64,000 nucleotides of DNA from Panacibacter ginsenosidivorans (GCF_007971225.1 NZ_CP042435.1:1925501-1989500); one strand, 5' to 3'; positions 1 to 10,004 are shown, numbered from the stretch's first letter. Notes: a model not told the origin generated them from the letters alone. Numbers and translations are program-made.

Positions 1-692
1 CCACGATAATCTTCAATAGAGCCTTTATCATTTGGATATTGCACAATGGCACCACAATAACTTGTATCGATCAACGCAGTGGCGTAATTACCATATACCA
101 GTTCAACGGCTATTGGCGTTGCTCTTGTTACCAACACATCTTTTGTCTGCGGAAAAATTTCGTTGTCTACAAAAAATTTTGGCCTTTCTACCCTGTCTGT
201 TTTATTTACATGATGAAAGATCATTGCCATTGCTTCTGCTGCTGCAGTGGCTTCGTCTAATAAAGATGCATTTGCAATGGGCAAAGCCGTAAGATCACTT
301 ACCATGGTCTGAAAATTTAACAGGCTTTCCAAACGGCCCTGCGAAATCTCGGCCTGGTAAGGTGTGTATTGTGTGTACCATCCCGGGTTTTCAAAAACAT
401 TGCGAAGAATTACAGAAGGCGTGATCGTATCATAATAACCCTGCCCGATATAGTTCTTGTAAACCTTGTTCTTCAAACTCATTTCTTTAATGAGTTTCAG
501 GTATTCATTTTCACTAATTGCCTCCGGTAAATTCAATGGGCGCTGCATGCGGATAGCGGCAGGAACCGTATCACTGATCAGTTCTTCCAGGCTGTTCAAG
601 CCAATTGTCTTCAGCATTTCTTTTGTGTCTGACGCACCTGGGCCAATATGCCTTGGTATAAATTCGGAAGCTTGTTTTTCGAATAAATTCAT
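1..692 (-). CDS. gcvP: Glycine dehydrogenase (decarboxylating), N-terminal part
   Basis: P-protein of the glycine cleavage system, a PLP enzyme that decarboxylates glycine and passes the aminomethyl group to GcvH. The minus-strand frame starts at an ATG whose first base is 692 and stays open to the window edge, giving about 230 residues of a family usually near 960. The start MNLFEKQASEFIPRHIGP and the later stretch YTPYQAEISQGRLESLLNFQ are typical of the GcvP N-terminal domain. The catalytic lysine would lie in the missing part. The gene is cut only by the window edge. The gap upstream carries a left half-element of the interspersed repeat. Confidence 0.93.
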   Translation of the reverse strand, partial: MNLFEKQASEFIPRHIGPGASDTKEMLKTIGLNSLEELISDTVPAAIRMQRPLNLPEAISENEYLKLIKEMSLKNKVYKNYIGQGYYDTITPSVILRNVFENPGWYTQYTPYQAEISQGRLESLLNFQTMVSDLTALPIANASLLDEATAAAEAMAMIFHHVNKTDRVERPKFFVDNEIFPQTKDVLVTRATPIAVELVYGNYATALIDTSYCGAIVQYPNDKGSIEDYR

Positions 693-811
693 AATATAAT
701 AGGTTGACCACTTAAAAGATCGGCAAAGTTAACGGTTGTAAGCGGGATAAAAAGCATCCTGTTGAACTTGGGGAAAGTCTGTGGATGATCCAAGGGATTT
801 GAGATTCAGGA

Positions 812-870
812 TTTTTTATGTGCCTGACTTGGTGCTGCCATCAGGCTGCCGTTGCGTCGCACTCTTGTAC
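812..870 (+). repeat. Interspersed repeat, left half, core A
   Basis: Outer T-run at 812, then a GCCTGAC-like block, and core A at 851-870. It lies between gcvP and the downstream minus-strand gene and faces the right half at 1502 across one gene. Confidence 0.9.
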
Positions 871-924
871 GGTTTGTAATTCTATTGCGCGCAGAAAACC
901 GACCAAAGGAAACCATTAACAACA

Positions 925-951
925 GGTCAGACGGCTCAAAGCCGTCAGACC
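925..951. terminator. Hairpin just 3' of the small membrane protein gene
   Basis: A 12-base inverted repeat (925-936 against 940-951, one mismatch, 3-base loop) starts two bases beyond the stop codon of the minus-strand gene. The minus strand continues with a T-rich but not pure T tail, so it is a possible terminator or 3' stabiliser. Confidence 0.5.
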
Positions 952-952
952 G

Positions 953-1435
953 CTATGCAAACTTTCGATAATATTTTTTTGCACCAATAACAACAGGCAG
1001 CCCGATGCAAACAATTAATATAAAAGCGGCAATGGATGCTTTTGTAATATCAAAAGAAACATGGTCAAGCCTGGTCAGCGGTATAACAATCCTGTTCATT
1101 ATAGCCCAAACAAAAATACCATACACTATAGCCAAAAGAATAGTATTGGCTGCAAGCAATTTTATTTTTGGGAAAAGCAAAAAGAAAAACAGTGTAAAAA
1201 TAAAAGCGATAAGATAGTGAAAAAACAAACCTGCAAGGATCATTGACACGTTTCCATTATAAGCAACTTTTCCAAACACGGCACTTGCTATATATTGAAA
1301 AATCACGAGTGGATTTTTTCCGCCATTAGCTGTATAACTGATAATGGCGCCGATCATATCAAGTGTGCCGGCAATTAAAGCTGTTATTGCAACTGCTTTT
1401 ATAAACGATGATGAATTTTTTATGTTTCTTTCCAT
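953..1435 (-). CDS. Small four-helix membrane protein of unknown function
   Basis: About 160 residues with four hydrophobic segments (roughly residues 15-35, 65-90, 95-115 and 130-150) and a basic C-terminus, so an integral inner-membrane protein. I recognise no catalytic motif and assign no function. The ATG at 1435 is preferred to an in-frame TTG nine bases upstream. The gene stands alone and is bracketed by a left half-element at 851 and a right half-element at 1502, one of the clearest one-gene brackets in the window. Confidence 0.75.
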   Translation of the reverse strand: MERNIKNSSSFIKAVAITALIAGTLDMIGAIISYTANGGKNPLVIFQYIASAVFGKVAYNGNVSMILAGLFFHYLIAFIFTLFFFLLFPKIKLLAANTILLAIVYGIFVWAIMNRIVIPLTRLDHVSFDITKASIAAFILIVCIGLPVVIGAKKYYRKFA

Positions 1436-1501
1436 GTGCAACAATGGTTATAAATGAAAGATAAAAATAATAGTTATGCTTTGCTACAAAATGTTATGAA
1501 C

Positions 1502-1560
1502 GTACAAGAGTGCGACGCAACAGCAGATGCCATAATAAGTAAAGCCGGGCAACTAAAAAA
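1502..1560 (-). repeat. Interspersed repeat, right half, core A
   Basis: Core A in reverse at 1502-1521, then a GATGCC block, an AAGCCGGGC block and an A-run at 1555-1560. It sits between two minus-strand genes. Confidence 0.92.
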
Positions 1561-1581
1561 TTACTTTGGAAATATAAGCAG

Positions 1582-2853
1582 TTAATGCGGTGTCATTTCA
1601 ATTGCTTCGGCTTTACCGATCTCCTTGGCCGAAGGCATGTGTTTATATTTAAAAACAAGCGGAAAAATTATGCCGAGCACTAAAGCATACGCAGCAAAAC
1701 TGAACCATATACTTCTCCAGTCTTTCACCTCATTTGAAGTAAATTGATCAACAACCCAGCCACTGATAACGCCTCCCAAATATGCGCCTATGCCATTGGT
1801 CATAACCATAAACAAGCCTTGCGCACTTGCTCTTATTTTTATATCGGTTTCTTTCTCTACAAACAGGGACCCTGAAATATTAAAGAAGTCAAAAGCCATC
1901 CCATAAACAATCATGGATAAAATTAACAGGGGTAACCCTGTGCCCGGATCGCCGATGCCAAATAAACCAAAGCGAAGTACCCATGCAAAGATGCTCATGA
2001 GCATTACTTTTTTTATGCCGAATTTTTGCAGGAAAAAAGGAATGGCAAGTATGAACAATGTTTCAGACACCTGGGAAATAGAAATTAATATACCCGGATG
2101 CTTGACAGCAAATGAATCAGCATAAATTTTTTGACTGCCAAAATCAGTAAGGAAAGCGCCGCCGAAAGTATTTGTTATTTGAAGTGCTGCTCCAAGGAAC
2201 ATGGCGAAAATAAAAAAGACTACCATCTTTCTTTTTTTGAACAATACAAATGCATCTAAACCCAATGATGAAATAAATGTTTTTCTCTCTCCGGATTTTT
2301 TTGGCTTGCATGATGGCATTGTAAAAGCATAAATGCCCAATAAAAACGAAGCTGCAGAACTAATATACAATTGAAGTGCACTATTATTAAATCCAGCAAG
2401 ATCAACCATCCACATAGCAACTATAAAACCAACTGTTCCCCACACACGAATGGGAGGAAAATCTTTCACGATATTAAAATTCTTTTGCTCCAGTACCTCA
2501 TAAGATACCGTGTTATTTAGTGCGATGGTAGGCATATACACCATTGTATTCAGGAGCATAATTGGATAAAGGGAATTAAAAGTTGTTTCTGTAGAAGCTT
2601 TATATAATAGAATACCACCAAGAATATGACAGATGCCAAAAACACGTTCTGTGTTGATCCATTTATCGGCTACAATGCCCAGTAATGCAGGCATAAATAG
2701 AGATGCTACGCCCATGGTTGCATAAATGCTTCCAATTTGTCCGCCGGTAAAATGCAATGTTTTATCCAGGTACACATTCAGGGAAATTAACCACGATCCC
2801 CAAATAAAAAACTGCAAAAAATTCATGAGGGTGAGGCGAAACTTAATGCTCAT
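1582..2853 (-). CDS. Nucleoside:H+ symporter-like MFS transporter (NupG family)
   Basis: 423 residues with about twelve transmembrane helices. The N-terminus (LMNFLQFFIWGSWLISLNVY) and the loop KDFPPIRVWGTVGFI are hallmarks of the NupG/XapB nucleoside permease family, which drives nucleoside uptake with protons across the inner membrane. Length and helix layout fit a complete protein. The start is the only ATG near the 5' end. It is transcribed away from the large secreted protein at 3128, with a full repeat element in the divergent gap. The exact substrate is inferred from the family only. Confidence 0.85.
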   Translation of the reverse strand: MSIKFRLTLMNFLQFFIWGSWLISLNVYLDKTLHFTGGQIGSIYATMGVASLFMPALLGIVADKWINTERVFGICHILGGILLYKASTETTFNSLYPIMLLNTMVYMPTIALNNTVSYEVLEQKNFNIVKDFPPIRVWGTVGFIVAMWMVDLAGFNNSALQLYISSAASFLLGIYAFTMPSCKPKKSGERKTFISSLGLDAFVLFKKRKMVVFFIFAMFLGAALQITNTFGGAFLTDFGSQKIYADSFAVKHPGILISISQVSETLFILAIPFFLQKFGIKKVMLMSIFAWVLRFGLFGIGDPGTGLPLLILSMIVYGMAFDFFNISGSLFVEKETDIKIRASAQGLFMVMTNGIGAYLGGVISGWVVDQFTSNEVKDWRSIWFSFAAYALVLGIIFPLVFKYKHMPSAKEIGKAEAIEMTPH

Positions 2854-2900
2854 TTACCAGGTATATTTTATTAATCGTAATGATAACGAAAATATTTCTA

Positions 2901-3035
2901 TTTTTTGGTTACCGGCTGCAGTATTTAAAGGCGTCTTTCTTGCGTCGCACTCTTGTACGCTTTGTTCAATAATGATCTGAACGATGCAGTAAGTGATACA
3001 CAAGTGATGCTATGAAAGATTTTAGCTTGCAGAAT
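2901..3035. repeat. Interspersed repeat, full element (A / degenerate B)
   Basis: Outer T-run at 2901, ACCGGCTGCAG block, core A at 2939-2958, loop with GTTCAATAATGATC, and a decayed right core at 2982-3002 with the B spacing. It lies in a divergent promoter region. Confidence 0.85.
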
Positions 3036-3127
3036 AATTAAATTATCATTTATTAGAAATTTGGTGGCCTGTAAAACTTATTAGTATTAATGAATAAATA
3101 TATATTGCTTTTTCAATTCATATTTAT

Positions 3128-6100
3128 ATGATGCTTGTAATACATTTGAAAAAATCTTTGCTTACTGCTTTAGCTTTTTTGTTTTTCTCTATAGCTGCAT
3201 ATGCGCAAACAAGTGTGCTTACACAACACAATAATATCAACCGCACAGGATGGAACGACCAGGAAACTATTCTTAATAAAAAGAATGTACAACCAGGTTC
3301 CTTTGGGAAATTATTCGTTCGTGTTGTGGACGACCAGATCTACGCGCAACCACTTGTGAAATTAAAACTCAACATTCCTGGTAAAGGAATAAAGAATGTT
3401 GTTTTTGTTGCAACAGTCAATAATACGGTGTATGCGTTTGATGCAGACTCGGCAAATAGTGCAACTCCATACTGGCAGGTAAATCTAACGGTGGCAGGCG
3501 CCAGGCCTCCAAGAAAAACAGATATGGTTGGCGCATGCGGAGGATTTTATAACGACTTTTCCGGTAATATGGGAATTGTTGGTACGCCTGTTATAGACAG
3601 TACCACAAATACATTGTATGTGGTGGCAAGAAGTTTAAATGCAACAACGAATGTCTATTATCAATACTTGCATGCATTGGATATAACAACTGGTGCTGAA
3701 AAACCAAATAGCCCTGTGCGAATTACTGCTTCCGTTAATGGTACAGGTGATGGCAGTTCGGGAGGAAAAGTAAGCTTTGATTCGCAGAAGAATAACCAGC
3801 GGCCAGGTCTATTGTTGCTGAACGGGCTTGTTTATATAGGATGGTCTTCGCATTGCGACTGGGGGCCTTATCATGGATGGATCATGAGTTATGATAAAAC
3901 TACGCTGGTACAAAAAAATGTGTATTGTTCTACGGCAGACGGTTACAATGGTGGTATATGGATGAGTGGCGGCGGCATGTCCGCAGATGAAAATGGTAAT
4001 GTATATGCGGCTGTGGGTAATGGTTCTGTTGGTAAAGGCAATAATGCATCTGATCTTGCTAACCGTTCAGAAAGTGCATTAAAACTTTCATCAGCACTTA
4101 CCATCAGCAGCTTCTTTACACCAAAAAATTATGAAGTACTGGAAGGCGCCGATCTTGATTTTGGTGTAACGCAAATGATGTTGATACCAAATACCAATCG
4201 TGTAATGGTTGGTGTAAAAGATGGTAAACTTTATTTGTTGAACAGGGATAATATGGGTGGTTATAATTCTACAACAGATAATATTCTGCAAACAATCGAT
4301 CTTGGCGGCAATGCATTTTTGCGTTCATCCATGTCTTATTACAAAGGTGCACAAAAAGAGTTTGTTTATTCATGGAGTGAGAATTCATTACTTCGCGCAT
4401 TTCCTTATAGCAGAACAACCAATCTATTTGATCTTCCCAATACAGTTAGCAGTGGTATACAGGGGCCAACAGGAAACAATGGCGCATTGCTTTCTGTATC
4501 TTCTAACGGTGCAGTAGATTCAACTGCTATTCTTTGGGCAAGTCATGCTGCAAACGGCGATGCTAATCAAAGTGTGCGACCGGGAATTCTTCGTGCAATT
4601 GATGCTACTGATGTAACAAAAGAATTATGGAATTCTTCAACGTATCCGGAAGATGTTCCCGGGAACTATGCCAAGTTCAATTGCCCTACTGTTGCAAATG
4701 GTAAAGTATATCTTGGTACGTTTTCAAACCAACTTGTGGTATATGGCTTAACAGGCAATAAACCCGATAGTTGCGGTATACAGAATATTGCTTTAAATAA
4801 GCCAGCATATGCTTCCTCTCTTGAAACTCCTGATTATTATGCACGCAATGTAACAGATGGAAAATTAAATACACGTTGGTCAAGCGTTTACAGTGACCCT
4901 CAAAATATTTATGTTGATCTTGGCAGCAGTTATGATATATGCAAAGTTGTGTTGCACTGGCAAATAGCCTTAGGAAAGGATTTCAAAATACAGGTTTCTG
5001 ATAATGCTATTAACTGGACAGATGTTGCAAGCTACACAGGCAATACCAGTTATAATAATTATGTCTCACTTAAAGCATCAGGAAGATATGTACGCATGTA
5101 TGGTACAAAACGGGGTTCGCAATATGGCTATTCGCTTTGGGAATTTGAAGTATATGGAAAACCAAGCGTTAACAGTTGCCCGGTACCAACGGGCTTATAT
5201 ACATCAGATGTTTATGAAAACACTGCAACACTTCACTGGAATCCTGTCTCAGCAACAGGTTATAATGTGCAGTACAAAACAGTTACTGCTACTAACTGGG
5301 TGCAAACAACTTCTACTCCAAACAGCATTGTGCTAAATGGTCTCTCCTGCAGCACGCCTTATCTCTATCGTATACAAACTGTTTGCAGTGATGGAACAAG
5401 TGCATTTTCTACTCAAGGTTCATTTACAACTTTGGCCTGCGAAATCAATTGTGATCCTTTGCCTACACGCTGGTCAACACAAGATATTGGCGATGTTGGC
5501 ACAACCGGCTCTGCATGCTACAACAGCACTACAGGAACATTTGAACTAAAAGGTTCAGGTGCGGATATATGGGATACACAAGATGCATTTCGTTTTGCAT
5601 ACAAAACCCTAGTGGGCAACGGAGACATCAAGGCAAGAGTAGTTGATATTGATAATATCAATCCGTGGAATAAAGCGGGCATTATGGTTAGAGAAAGTCT
5701 TGACCCTTCTTCAAGACATGTGTTCATTGCGCTTACAAGTGGCAATGGCGTTGCTTTTCAAAGAAGAGTTACTACAGGCGGCTATAGCGATAATGATAAT
5801 ACTGCAAACACTAATGTTGCACCACAATGGTTGAAAATAAATATAACAGGAACTACCTATACAGCATTCAAATCAACGGATGGATTAACATGGACACAGG
5901 TAGGACCTGCAGTTGATGCAGGTTTTGGTGGTGGCCAGCCTGTGTATGCAGGGCTCGCTATAACCAGTCATGATTATGCTACATTATCTACTGCACATAT
6001 TGATAATTATTCTTTAGGTGGTGTATTACCATTAAAGCTTATCAGTTTTACGGGACATCTTACTTTAAATAAAACAGTAGATCTTAACTGGATAACAACA

Positions 6101-6565
6101 CTCGAAACAAAAACAAAATATTTTATTGTAGAGCGCACTACCGATTTTATGAATTTCAAAACCATAGATACGGTATATGCAGAAAACAACGGAGAGTTTA
6201 CACAGAACTATGCAGCAAAAGATATGAATCCGTTGAAGAGCATTAATTATTATCGTTTGCGCATTGTGGATATGGATGGCCAAGTAAGTTATTCACCTGT
6301 CGTTGCAATAAGAGTAACCAATGCAAAAGCGCCGCTTATGTATCCAAATCCTGCAAATGGTTTTGTAAATATTGCGCAGGGTACAGAATCGATGAGACAA
6401 ATTACCATTTACAATGTTGTTGGTAAAGCAGTGATACGTATTCCTAACGCAACATCTCAATCTCTAGTAAACATACCGACCAATACATTGGCTAATGGTT
6501 TATACTTTGTAGAAATACGCACACCACAATCCGTGTACAGAGATAAATTAATAGTGCATAATTAA
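3128..6565 (+). CDS. Large T9SS-exported multidomain protein (propeller, F5/8 type C, FN3, DUF1349-like)
   Basis: 1145 residues. A signal peptide ends near AYA-QT (residue 26). Residues about 30-545 form a PQQ-enzyme-like beta-propeller. Residues 550-678 match an F5/8 type C (discoidin) carbohydrate-binding module (ALNKPAYASS, RWSS). Residues 683-775 are a fibronectin type III domain. Residues 775-965 resemble a DUF1349/laminin-G-like sandwich (AGIMVRESLD). From 966 comes the LPLKLISF linker common in Bacteroidota, then a T9SS sorting domain from YPNPANG (1071) to the end. It is probably exported across the outer membrane and cell-attached or released, and likely binds polysaccharide. No hydrolase active site was recognised. 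A 14-base-pair hairpin overlaps its stop codon. Confidence 0.88.
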   Translation: MMLVIHLKKSLLTALAFLFFSIAAYAQTSVLTQHNNINRTGWNDQETILNKKNVQPGSFGKLFVRVVDDQIYAQPLVKLKLNIPGKGIKNVVFVATVNNTVYAFDADSANSATPYWQVNLTVAGARPPRKTDMVGACGGFYNDFSGNMGIVGTPVIDSTTNTLYVVARSLNATTNVYYQYLHALDITTGAEKPNSPVRITASVNGTGDGSSGGKVSFDSQKNNQRPGLLLLNGLVYIGWSSHCDWGPYHGWIMSYDKTTLVQKNVYCSTADGYNGGIWMSGGGMSADENGNVYAAVGNGSVGKGNNASDLANRSESALKLSSALTISSFFTPKNYEVLEGADLDFGVTQMMLIPNTNRVMVGVKDGKLYLLNRDNMGGYNSTTDNILQTIDLGGNAFLRSSMSYYKGAQKEFVYSWSENSLLRAFPYSRTTNLFDLPNTVSSGIQGPTGNNGALLSVSSNGAVDSTAILWASHAANGDANQSVRPGILRAIDATDVTKELWNSSTYPEDVPGNYAKFNCPTVANGKVYLGTFSNQLVVYGLTGNKPDSCGIQNIALNKPAYASSLETPDYYARNVTDGKLNTRWSSVYSDPQNIYVDLGSSYDICKVVLHWQIALGKDFKIQVSDNAINWTDVASYTGNTSYNNYVSLKASGRYVRMYGTKRGSQYGYSLWEFEVYGKPSVNSCPVPTGLYTSDVYENTATLHWNPVSATGYNVQYKTVTATNWVQTTSTPNSIVLNGLSCSTPYLYRIQTVCSDGTSAFSTQGSFTTLACEINCDPLPTRWSTQDIGDVGTTGSACYNSTTGTFELKGSGADIWDTQDAFRFAYKTLVGNGDIKARVVDIDNINPWNKAGIMVRESLDPSSRHVFIALTSGNGVAFQRRVTTGGYSDNDNTANTNVAPQWLKINITGTTYTAFKSTDGLTWTQVGPAVDAGFGGGQPVYAGLAITSHDYATLSTAHIDNYSLGGVLPLKLISFTGHLTLNKTVDLNWITTLETKTKYFIVERTTDFMNFKTIDTVYAENNGEFTQNYAAKDMNPLKSINYYRLRIVDMDGQVSYSPVVAIRVTNAKAPLMYPNPANGFVNIAQGTESMRQITIYNVVGKAVIRIPNATSQSLVNIPTNTLANGLYFVEIRTPQSVYRDKLIVHN

Positions 6566-6580
6566 CTGCACTATTAATTT
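6545..6580. terminator. Perfect hairpin overlapping the stop codon
   Basis: 14-base perfect stem (6545-6558 with 6567-6580), 8-base loop containing the TAA stop, followed by TTTTATT. It probably acts as a terminator for the long secreted-protein gene. Confidence 0.7.
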
Positions 6581-6592
6581 TATTGAATTGAA

Positions 6593-6797
6593 TTTTTTGA
6601 GCCGGGCTTTTTGTTAAAATGTCATCATCGTTGCGTCGCACTCTTGTACTGCAATACATGAAGCAGCAAGTGAAAAGACAAAGTAAAAAGTGAATATGCA
6701 TTGTGTTTGAACGCTTCACTAGTTCAAAAAAGTTCAGAACGTACAAGTGAGTGACACAACGATGCTGCGTAAAGCATCAAATGCCTGTTACAAAAAC
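6593..6797. repeat. Interspersed repeat, full element (A/B), long loop
   Basis: Outer T-run and GAGCCGGGC at 6593-6607, ATGTCATCATC block, core A at 6630-6649, about 91-base loop, core B reversed at 6741-6760, then GATGC blocks. It lies in a convergent gap. Confidence 0.92.
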
Positions 6798-6803
6798 AAA
6801 AAA

Positions 6804-7622
6804 TTAATTCAACTTTATTTCAAAAAGAGCAGGCCATTTTTTTCCGGTTACATAAAAACTGTTTTTTGCAGAATCGTAAGCTATGCCATTAAGTACATTG
6901 TCTGTATTGCCTTCGTACATGGCGGGATCATATTTATAGCCGCTTTTTGCAAGCAAGCCAGAAAGATCCATTCTCCCCAAAACCTTTCCTGATTCAGGGT
7001 CGATCTTTAAGATATCGTTGGTTAAATATTTATTGGCGTAAAGAATACCATTTACATATTCAAGCTCATTGATGTTGCTTACAGGCCCATAATTATCTGT
7101 AACACCAATCATTCTTATGATCTTAAAATTTTCCGGATTTACATAATAGATATTACTGCTGCCGGTACTTATAATAAGTTCTTTACCATTCGTTGTCATT
7201 CCCCAACCTTCATGCGGCCATTGCAGTTCTTTTATCTTTTGAAATGTATTAAGGTCGTACACAAAAACCTTATCTTCTTTATAGGTAAGCTGATAAATTT
7301 TGTTATTGAGAATTGCAATGCCTTCGCCAAAATATTCATTGGCAAGCTTTACAGATTTATCTGCTTTGGCAGTTTCGAGATTTGTCCTAAACAACCTGCT
7401 TTCATTGTAACTGCCGGCACTTTCGTACAATGCATTGTTTTGCCAGATCAATCCTTCTGTATAGGAACTTGTATCATGCGGGTACACTCTTACAATATTG
7501 TAACTGATAAGTGGTGGTGAAGGGTTGGCGTTATCCTCAGTGCCTGAATCTGCAGGTCCATCACTACCATTGCAGGCTTGCAGTGTGTATAAGACTATAA
7601 CAGCAAACAAAAATTTACGCAT
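6804..7622 (-). CDS. Glutaminyl-peptide cyclotransferase (glutamine cyclotransferase), lipoprotein
   Basis: 272 residues. The N-terminus ends in a lipobox with Cys17 (LYTLQACNG), so it is lipid-anchored. The rest is a five-bladed propeller typical of plant-type glutamine cyclotransferases: YPHDTSSYTEGL, ESAGSYNESRL, WPHEGWGMTTNGKELI and NELEYVNGILYANKYLT. The enzyme cyclises N-terminal glutamine to pyroglutamate. In T9SS bacteria many exported proteins begin with Gln after signal cleavage, which fits its location among such genes (several signal peptides here end in AQ). Length and motifs indicate an intact gene. Confidence 0.9.
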   Translation of the reverse strand: MRKFLFAVIVLYTLQACNGSDGPADSGTEDNANPSPPLISYNIVRVYPHDTSSYTEGLIWQNNALYESAGSYNESRLFRTNLETAKADKSVKLANEYFGEGIAILNNKIYQLTYKEDKVFVYDLNTFQKIKELQWPHEGWGMTTNGKELIISTGSSNIYYVNPENFKIIRMIGVTDNYGPVSNINELEYVNGILYANKYLTNDILKIDPESGKVLGRMDLSGLLAKSGYKYDPAMYEGNTDNVLNGIAYDSAKNSFYVTGKKWPALFEIKLN

Positions 7623-7792
7623 AAAATGTCGGTTGCCGCAAATGTATAACTGTAAAAATTAAAAAAATGGTAAGATGCCAAATCTTTAAGACAGTACCCA
7701 GCCTGAAATATTTATTAGAAACGGACAGGTTTTACAAATAAAGTTCTGTAAATTTCCATGTAACCAATTTTGCTAACGCTCAAATCCACTTT

Positions 7793-9103
7793 ATGAGAAA
7801 AATTTACACTGCTGTAGTTATTACACTTTTTGTAAGCATGTTTTGCACAGTTGCCAATGCGCAAAGAAAACTTGTAAAACGTTTCGAAAATACCAGGATA
7901 AAAACACACTTACCCGTTAATTCAATTGTTGCAGGCACTACCTCTGATTGTGATACTATTGATTATCCTATAGCTCCCAACTGGACTGAAGGCGCATATT
8001 ATTATACCAATGACCCAAATGATGGATTTTTGAATGGCACAAATGTGGATGATGACAAACAAAAAGGAAATGTCTACGATCTTTCCGCCACAGCCAATGG
8101 CTACATAACAGGCATGATGGTAGATTTTTTGCTCGCAAATACGGCAAGTGCTGCCAACCAATCTAAGCTTATTTATTTTAGAGTATACGGTGATAATGGT
8201 GGACTGCCCGGTACACTATTAGGTTCAGCTCAAATACCTTTTTCGCAAGCAATTGCAGATTATAATGCGGTTTCGTACACATTTGTATCTTTTCCCTCTG
8301 CAATAGCTTTACCGACCTCAAAAAAGATATATGTTTTTGTTGACCTGACCAGCCTGACATGGCCTACTGACTCTTTAATAATTGCAAGTACTGTATTAGA
8401 TGAATTTGGCGTTGGTGAAGATATCCCCGGCAAAGCATGGGAACAATGGAATGATAATACCTGGATCTCTTATGCAAATGACTATGCAGCCGATATAACT
8501 TATTGGACTTTCCCTATCGTAAGCACTTCTTCCACTGGTTGCTCTGCACTTCCTGTAAAACTACTTTCCTTCAATGCTCAACGTAATAATAAAGATGTTA
8601 CATTGAACTGGCAGATTGCAGATGAATACAACATGCAAGGATATGAAGTGCAAAGAGCAGATAACAATGGTGTATTTAATACTGTTATCAATATAGCAGC
8701 AGCAAATAATGCAAAGAACCAATCTTATTCAGTAACAGATAAAAATGCATTCACTTCGGCATCAACTGTTCAGTATAGGCTTAAGCAAATTGATGGTGAT
8801 GGTACTGTAAAATATTCAAGAGTAATTGCTGTTAAAGCAAATGCAATTATTTCTGATATAACTTTTGCCAATCCTTTCAACGGCGCATTAAAACTGCAGC
8901 TTAACCTGGCTACTGCACAAAATATCTCCGTACAGTTATTTGATATGCAGGGCAAACCGGTAGTAAGCCAGTTAAATAAAATGTACAATGCATCATCAAA
9001 CAGCATTGTACTTGATGGCACATCTTCCTTAAAACCGGGCATATATATACTAAAGATCAATGCAGGCAGCGAGCAGATACAATATAAAATTGTAAAACAA
9101 TAA
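7793..9103 (+). CDS. T9SS-exported protein of unknown function
   Basis: 436 residues. The signal peptide ends at NA-Q near residue 24. Residues 40-245 form an unrecognised, beta-rich region with many aromatic and Asp/Asn residues. Residues about 252-345 hold the LPVKLLSF linker with an Ig-like fold, and residues about 355-436 form a T9SS type A sorting domain ending in GIYILKINAG and YKIVKQ. The protein is likely exported through the outer membrane and attached to the surface or released. It shares its promoter gap with the divergent cyclotransferase, and a rho-independent terminator follows. No enzyme motif is visible. Confidence 0.82.
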   Translation: MRKIYTAVVITLFVSMFCTVANAQRKLVKRFENTRIKTHLPVNSIVAGTTSDCDTIDYPIAPNWTEGAYYYTNDPNDGFLNGTNVDDDKQKGNVYDLSATANGYITGMMVDFLLANTASAANQSKLIYFRVYGDNGGLPGTLLGSAQIPFSQAIADYNAVSYTFVSFPSAIALPTSKKIYVFVDLTSLTWPTDSLIIASTVLDEFGVGEDIPGKAWEQWNDNTWISYANDYAADITYWTFPIVSTSSTGCSALPVKLLSFNAQRNNKDVTLNWQIADEYNMQGYEVQRADNNGVFNTVINIAAANNAKNQSYSVTDKNAFTSASTVQYRLKQIDGDGTVKYSRVIAVKANAIISDITFANPFNGALKLQLNLATAQNISVQLFDMQGKPVVSQLNKMYNASSNSIVLDGTSSLKPGIYILKINAGSEQIQYKIVKQ

Positions 9104-9123
9104 AGTTTAAAAAAATCCGTATT

Positions 9124-9151
9124 AAAGCAGGAGCAAAAAACTCCTGCTTTT
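9124..9151 (+). terminator. Rho-independent terminator
   Basis: 10-base perfect stem (AAAGCAGGAG against CTCCTGCTTT), loop CAAAAAA, followed by TTCTATTTT. It lies 20 bases after the T9SS protein gene. Confidence 0.85.
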
Positions 9152-9226
9152 CTATTTTGCCATTTCTTTAACCAGCGTGTCCCACACACGGCATTAATTT
9201 TGACCTTGTTTTGAAAATTCAACATA

Positions 9227-9940
9227 ATGAAAAAACTATTCTTTCTTTTTGGTGCAGCAACGATCGTTTTATCATCACAGGCGCAAATAGGTAATGATCT
9301 TCTTAAAAAAGTTACCGGTAAAAGCAATAATAAAAGTAATTTAAGCACAGACGAAATTGCCAATGGCCTCAAAGAAGCGTTGAATAAAGGTGTAACAGAA
9401 GGAACTACAAGACTTTCAGCTGCAGATGGTTTCTTTAAAGATGCCGCTATAAAAATATTAATGCCACCAGATGCTGTTAAAGCAGAAAAAACCTTACGCA
9501 GCATTGGTCTTGGTCAGCAGGTGGACGACGCTATCCTTACCATGAACCGCGCCGCAGAAGATGCTGCAAAAAGTGCTTCACCAATTTTTATTAATGCCAT
9601 CAAACAAATGAGTATTGAAGATGCATGGAGTATTTTAAAAGGTGGCGATAGCGCTGCTACAAAATATTTGCGCACAAAAACAACACCCGCACTTACGGCA
9701 GCATTCAAGCCAGTTATAGATCAGTCGCTTGAAAAAACAGGCGCTACCAAATACTGGAACACCGCATTTACCAGCTATAATAAAATCGCATTCAACAAGG
9801 TTAACCCAGATCTCAGCGCTTACGTAACAGAGAAAGCACTCTCCGGAATTTTTTACCAGATAGCATTGGAAGAAATGCAGATACGCAAAGATCCTGTAGC
9901 AAGAACAAGTGATCTTTTGAAAAAAGTATTTGCCAATTAA
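9227..9940 (+). CDS. DUF4197 protein, exported (copy 1)
   Basis: 237 residues. A signal peptide ends at SSQA-Q (residue 20). The mature part is a full DUF4197 domain: GLKEALNKGV, DGFFKDAAIKILMPP, EDAAKSASPIF and YLRTKTTPAL. The biochemical function of this domain is unknown. The mature protein is mostly helical and likely periplasmic. The next gene is a clear paralogue, so this is a tandem duplication. This copy has a signal peptidase I site while the second has a lipobox. A long minus-strand ORF across the same DNA is an antisense shadow. Confidence 0.88.
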   Translation: MKKLFFLFGAATIVLSSQAQIGNDLLKKVTGKSNNKSNLSTDEIANGLKEALNKGVTEGTTRLSAADGFFKDAAIKILMPPDAVKAEKTLRSIGLGQQVDDAILTMNRAAEDAAKSASPIFINAIKQMSIEDAWSILKGGDSAATKYLRTKTTPALTAAFKPVIDQSLEKTGATKYWNTAFTSYNKIAFNKVNPDLSAYVTEKALSGIFYQIALEEMQIRKDPVARTSDLLKKVFAN

Positions 9941-9945
9941 GAATA

Positions 9946-10004
9946 TTTTTTTGTTCCCAACTGTAGTATGTTATTGCATCGTCCCTTGCGTCGCACACTT
10001 GTAC
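9946..10004 (+). repeat. Interspersed repeat, left half, core A variant
   Basis: T-run, CCCAACTG block, GCATCG, then core A (CACACTTGTAC variant) at 9986-10004. It pairs across the second DUF4197 gene with the right half at 10934. Confidence 0.9.

Noticed and set aside
8770-9504. 244-codon minus-strand ORF over the first DUF4197 gene
   Set aside because: It is antisense to a well-supported family member and its translation has no domain or plausible composition.
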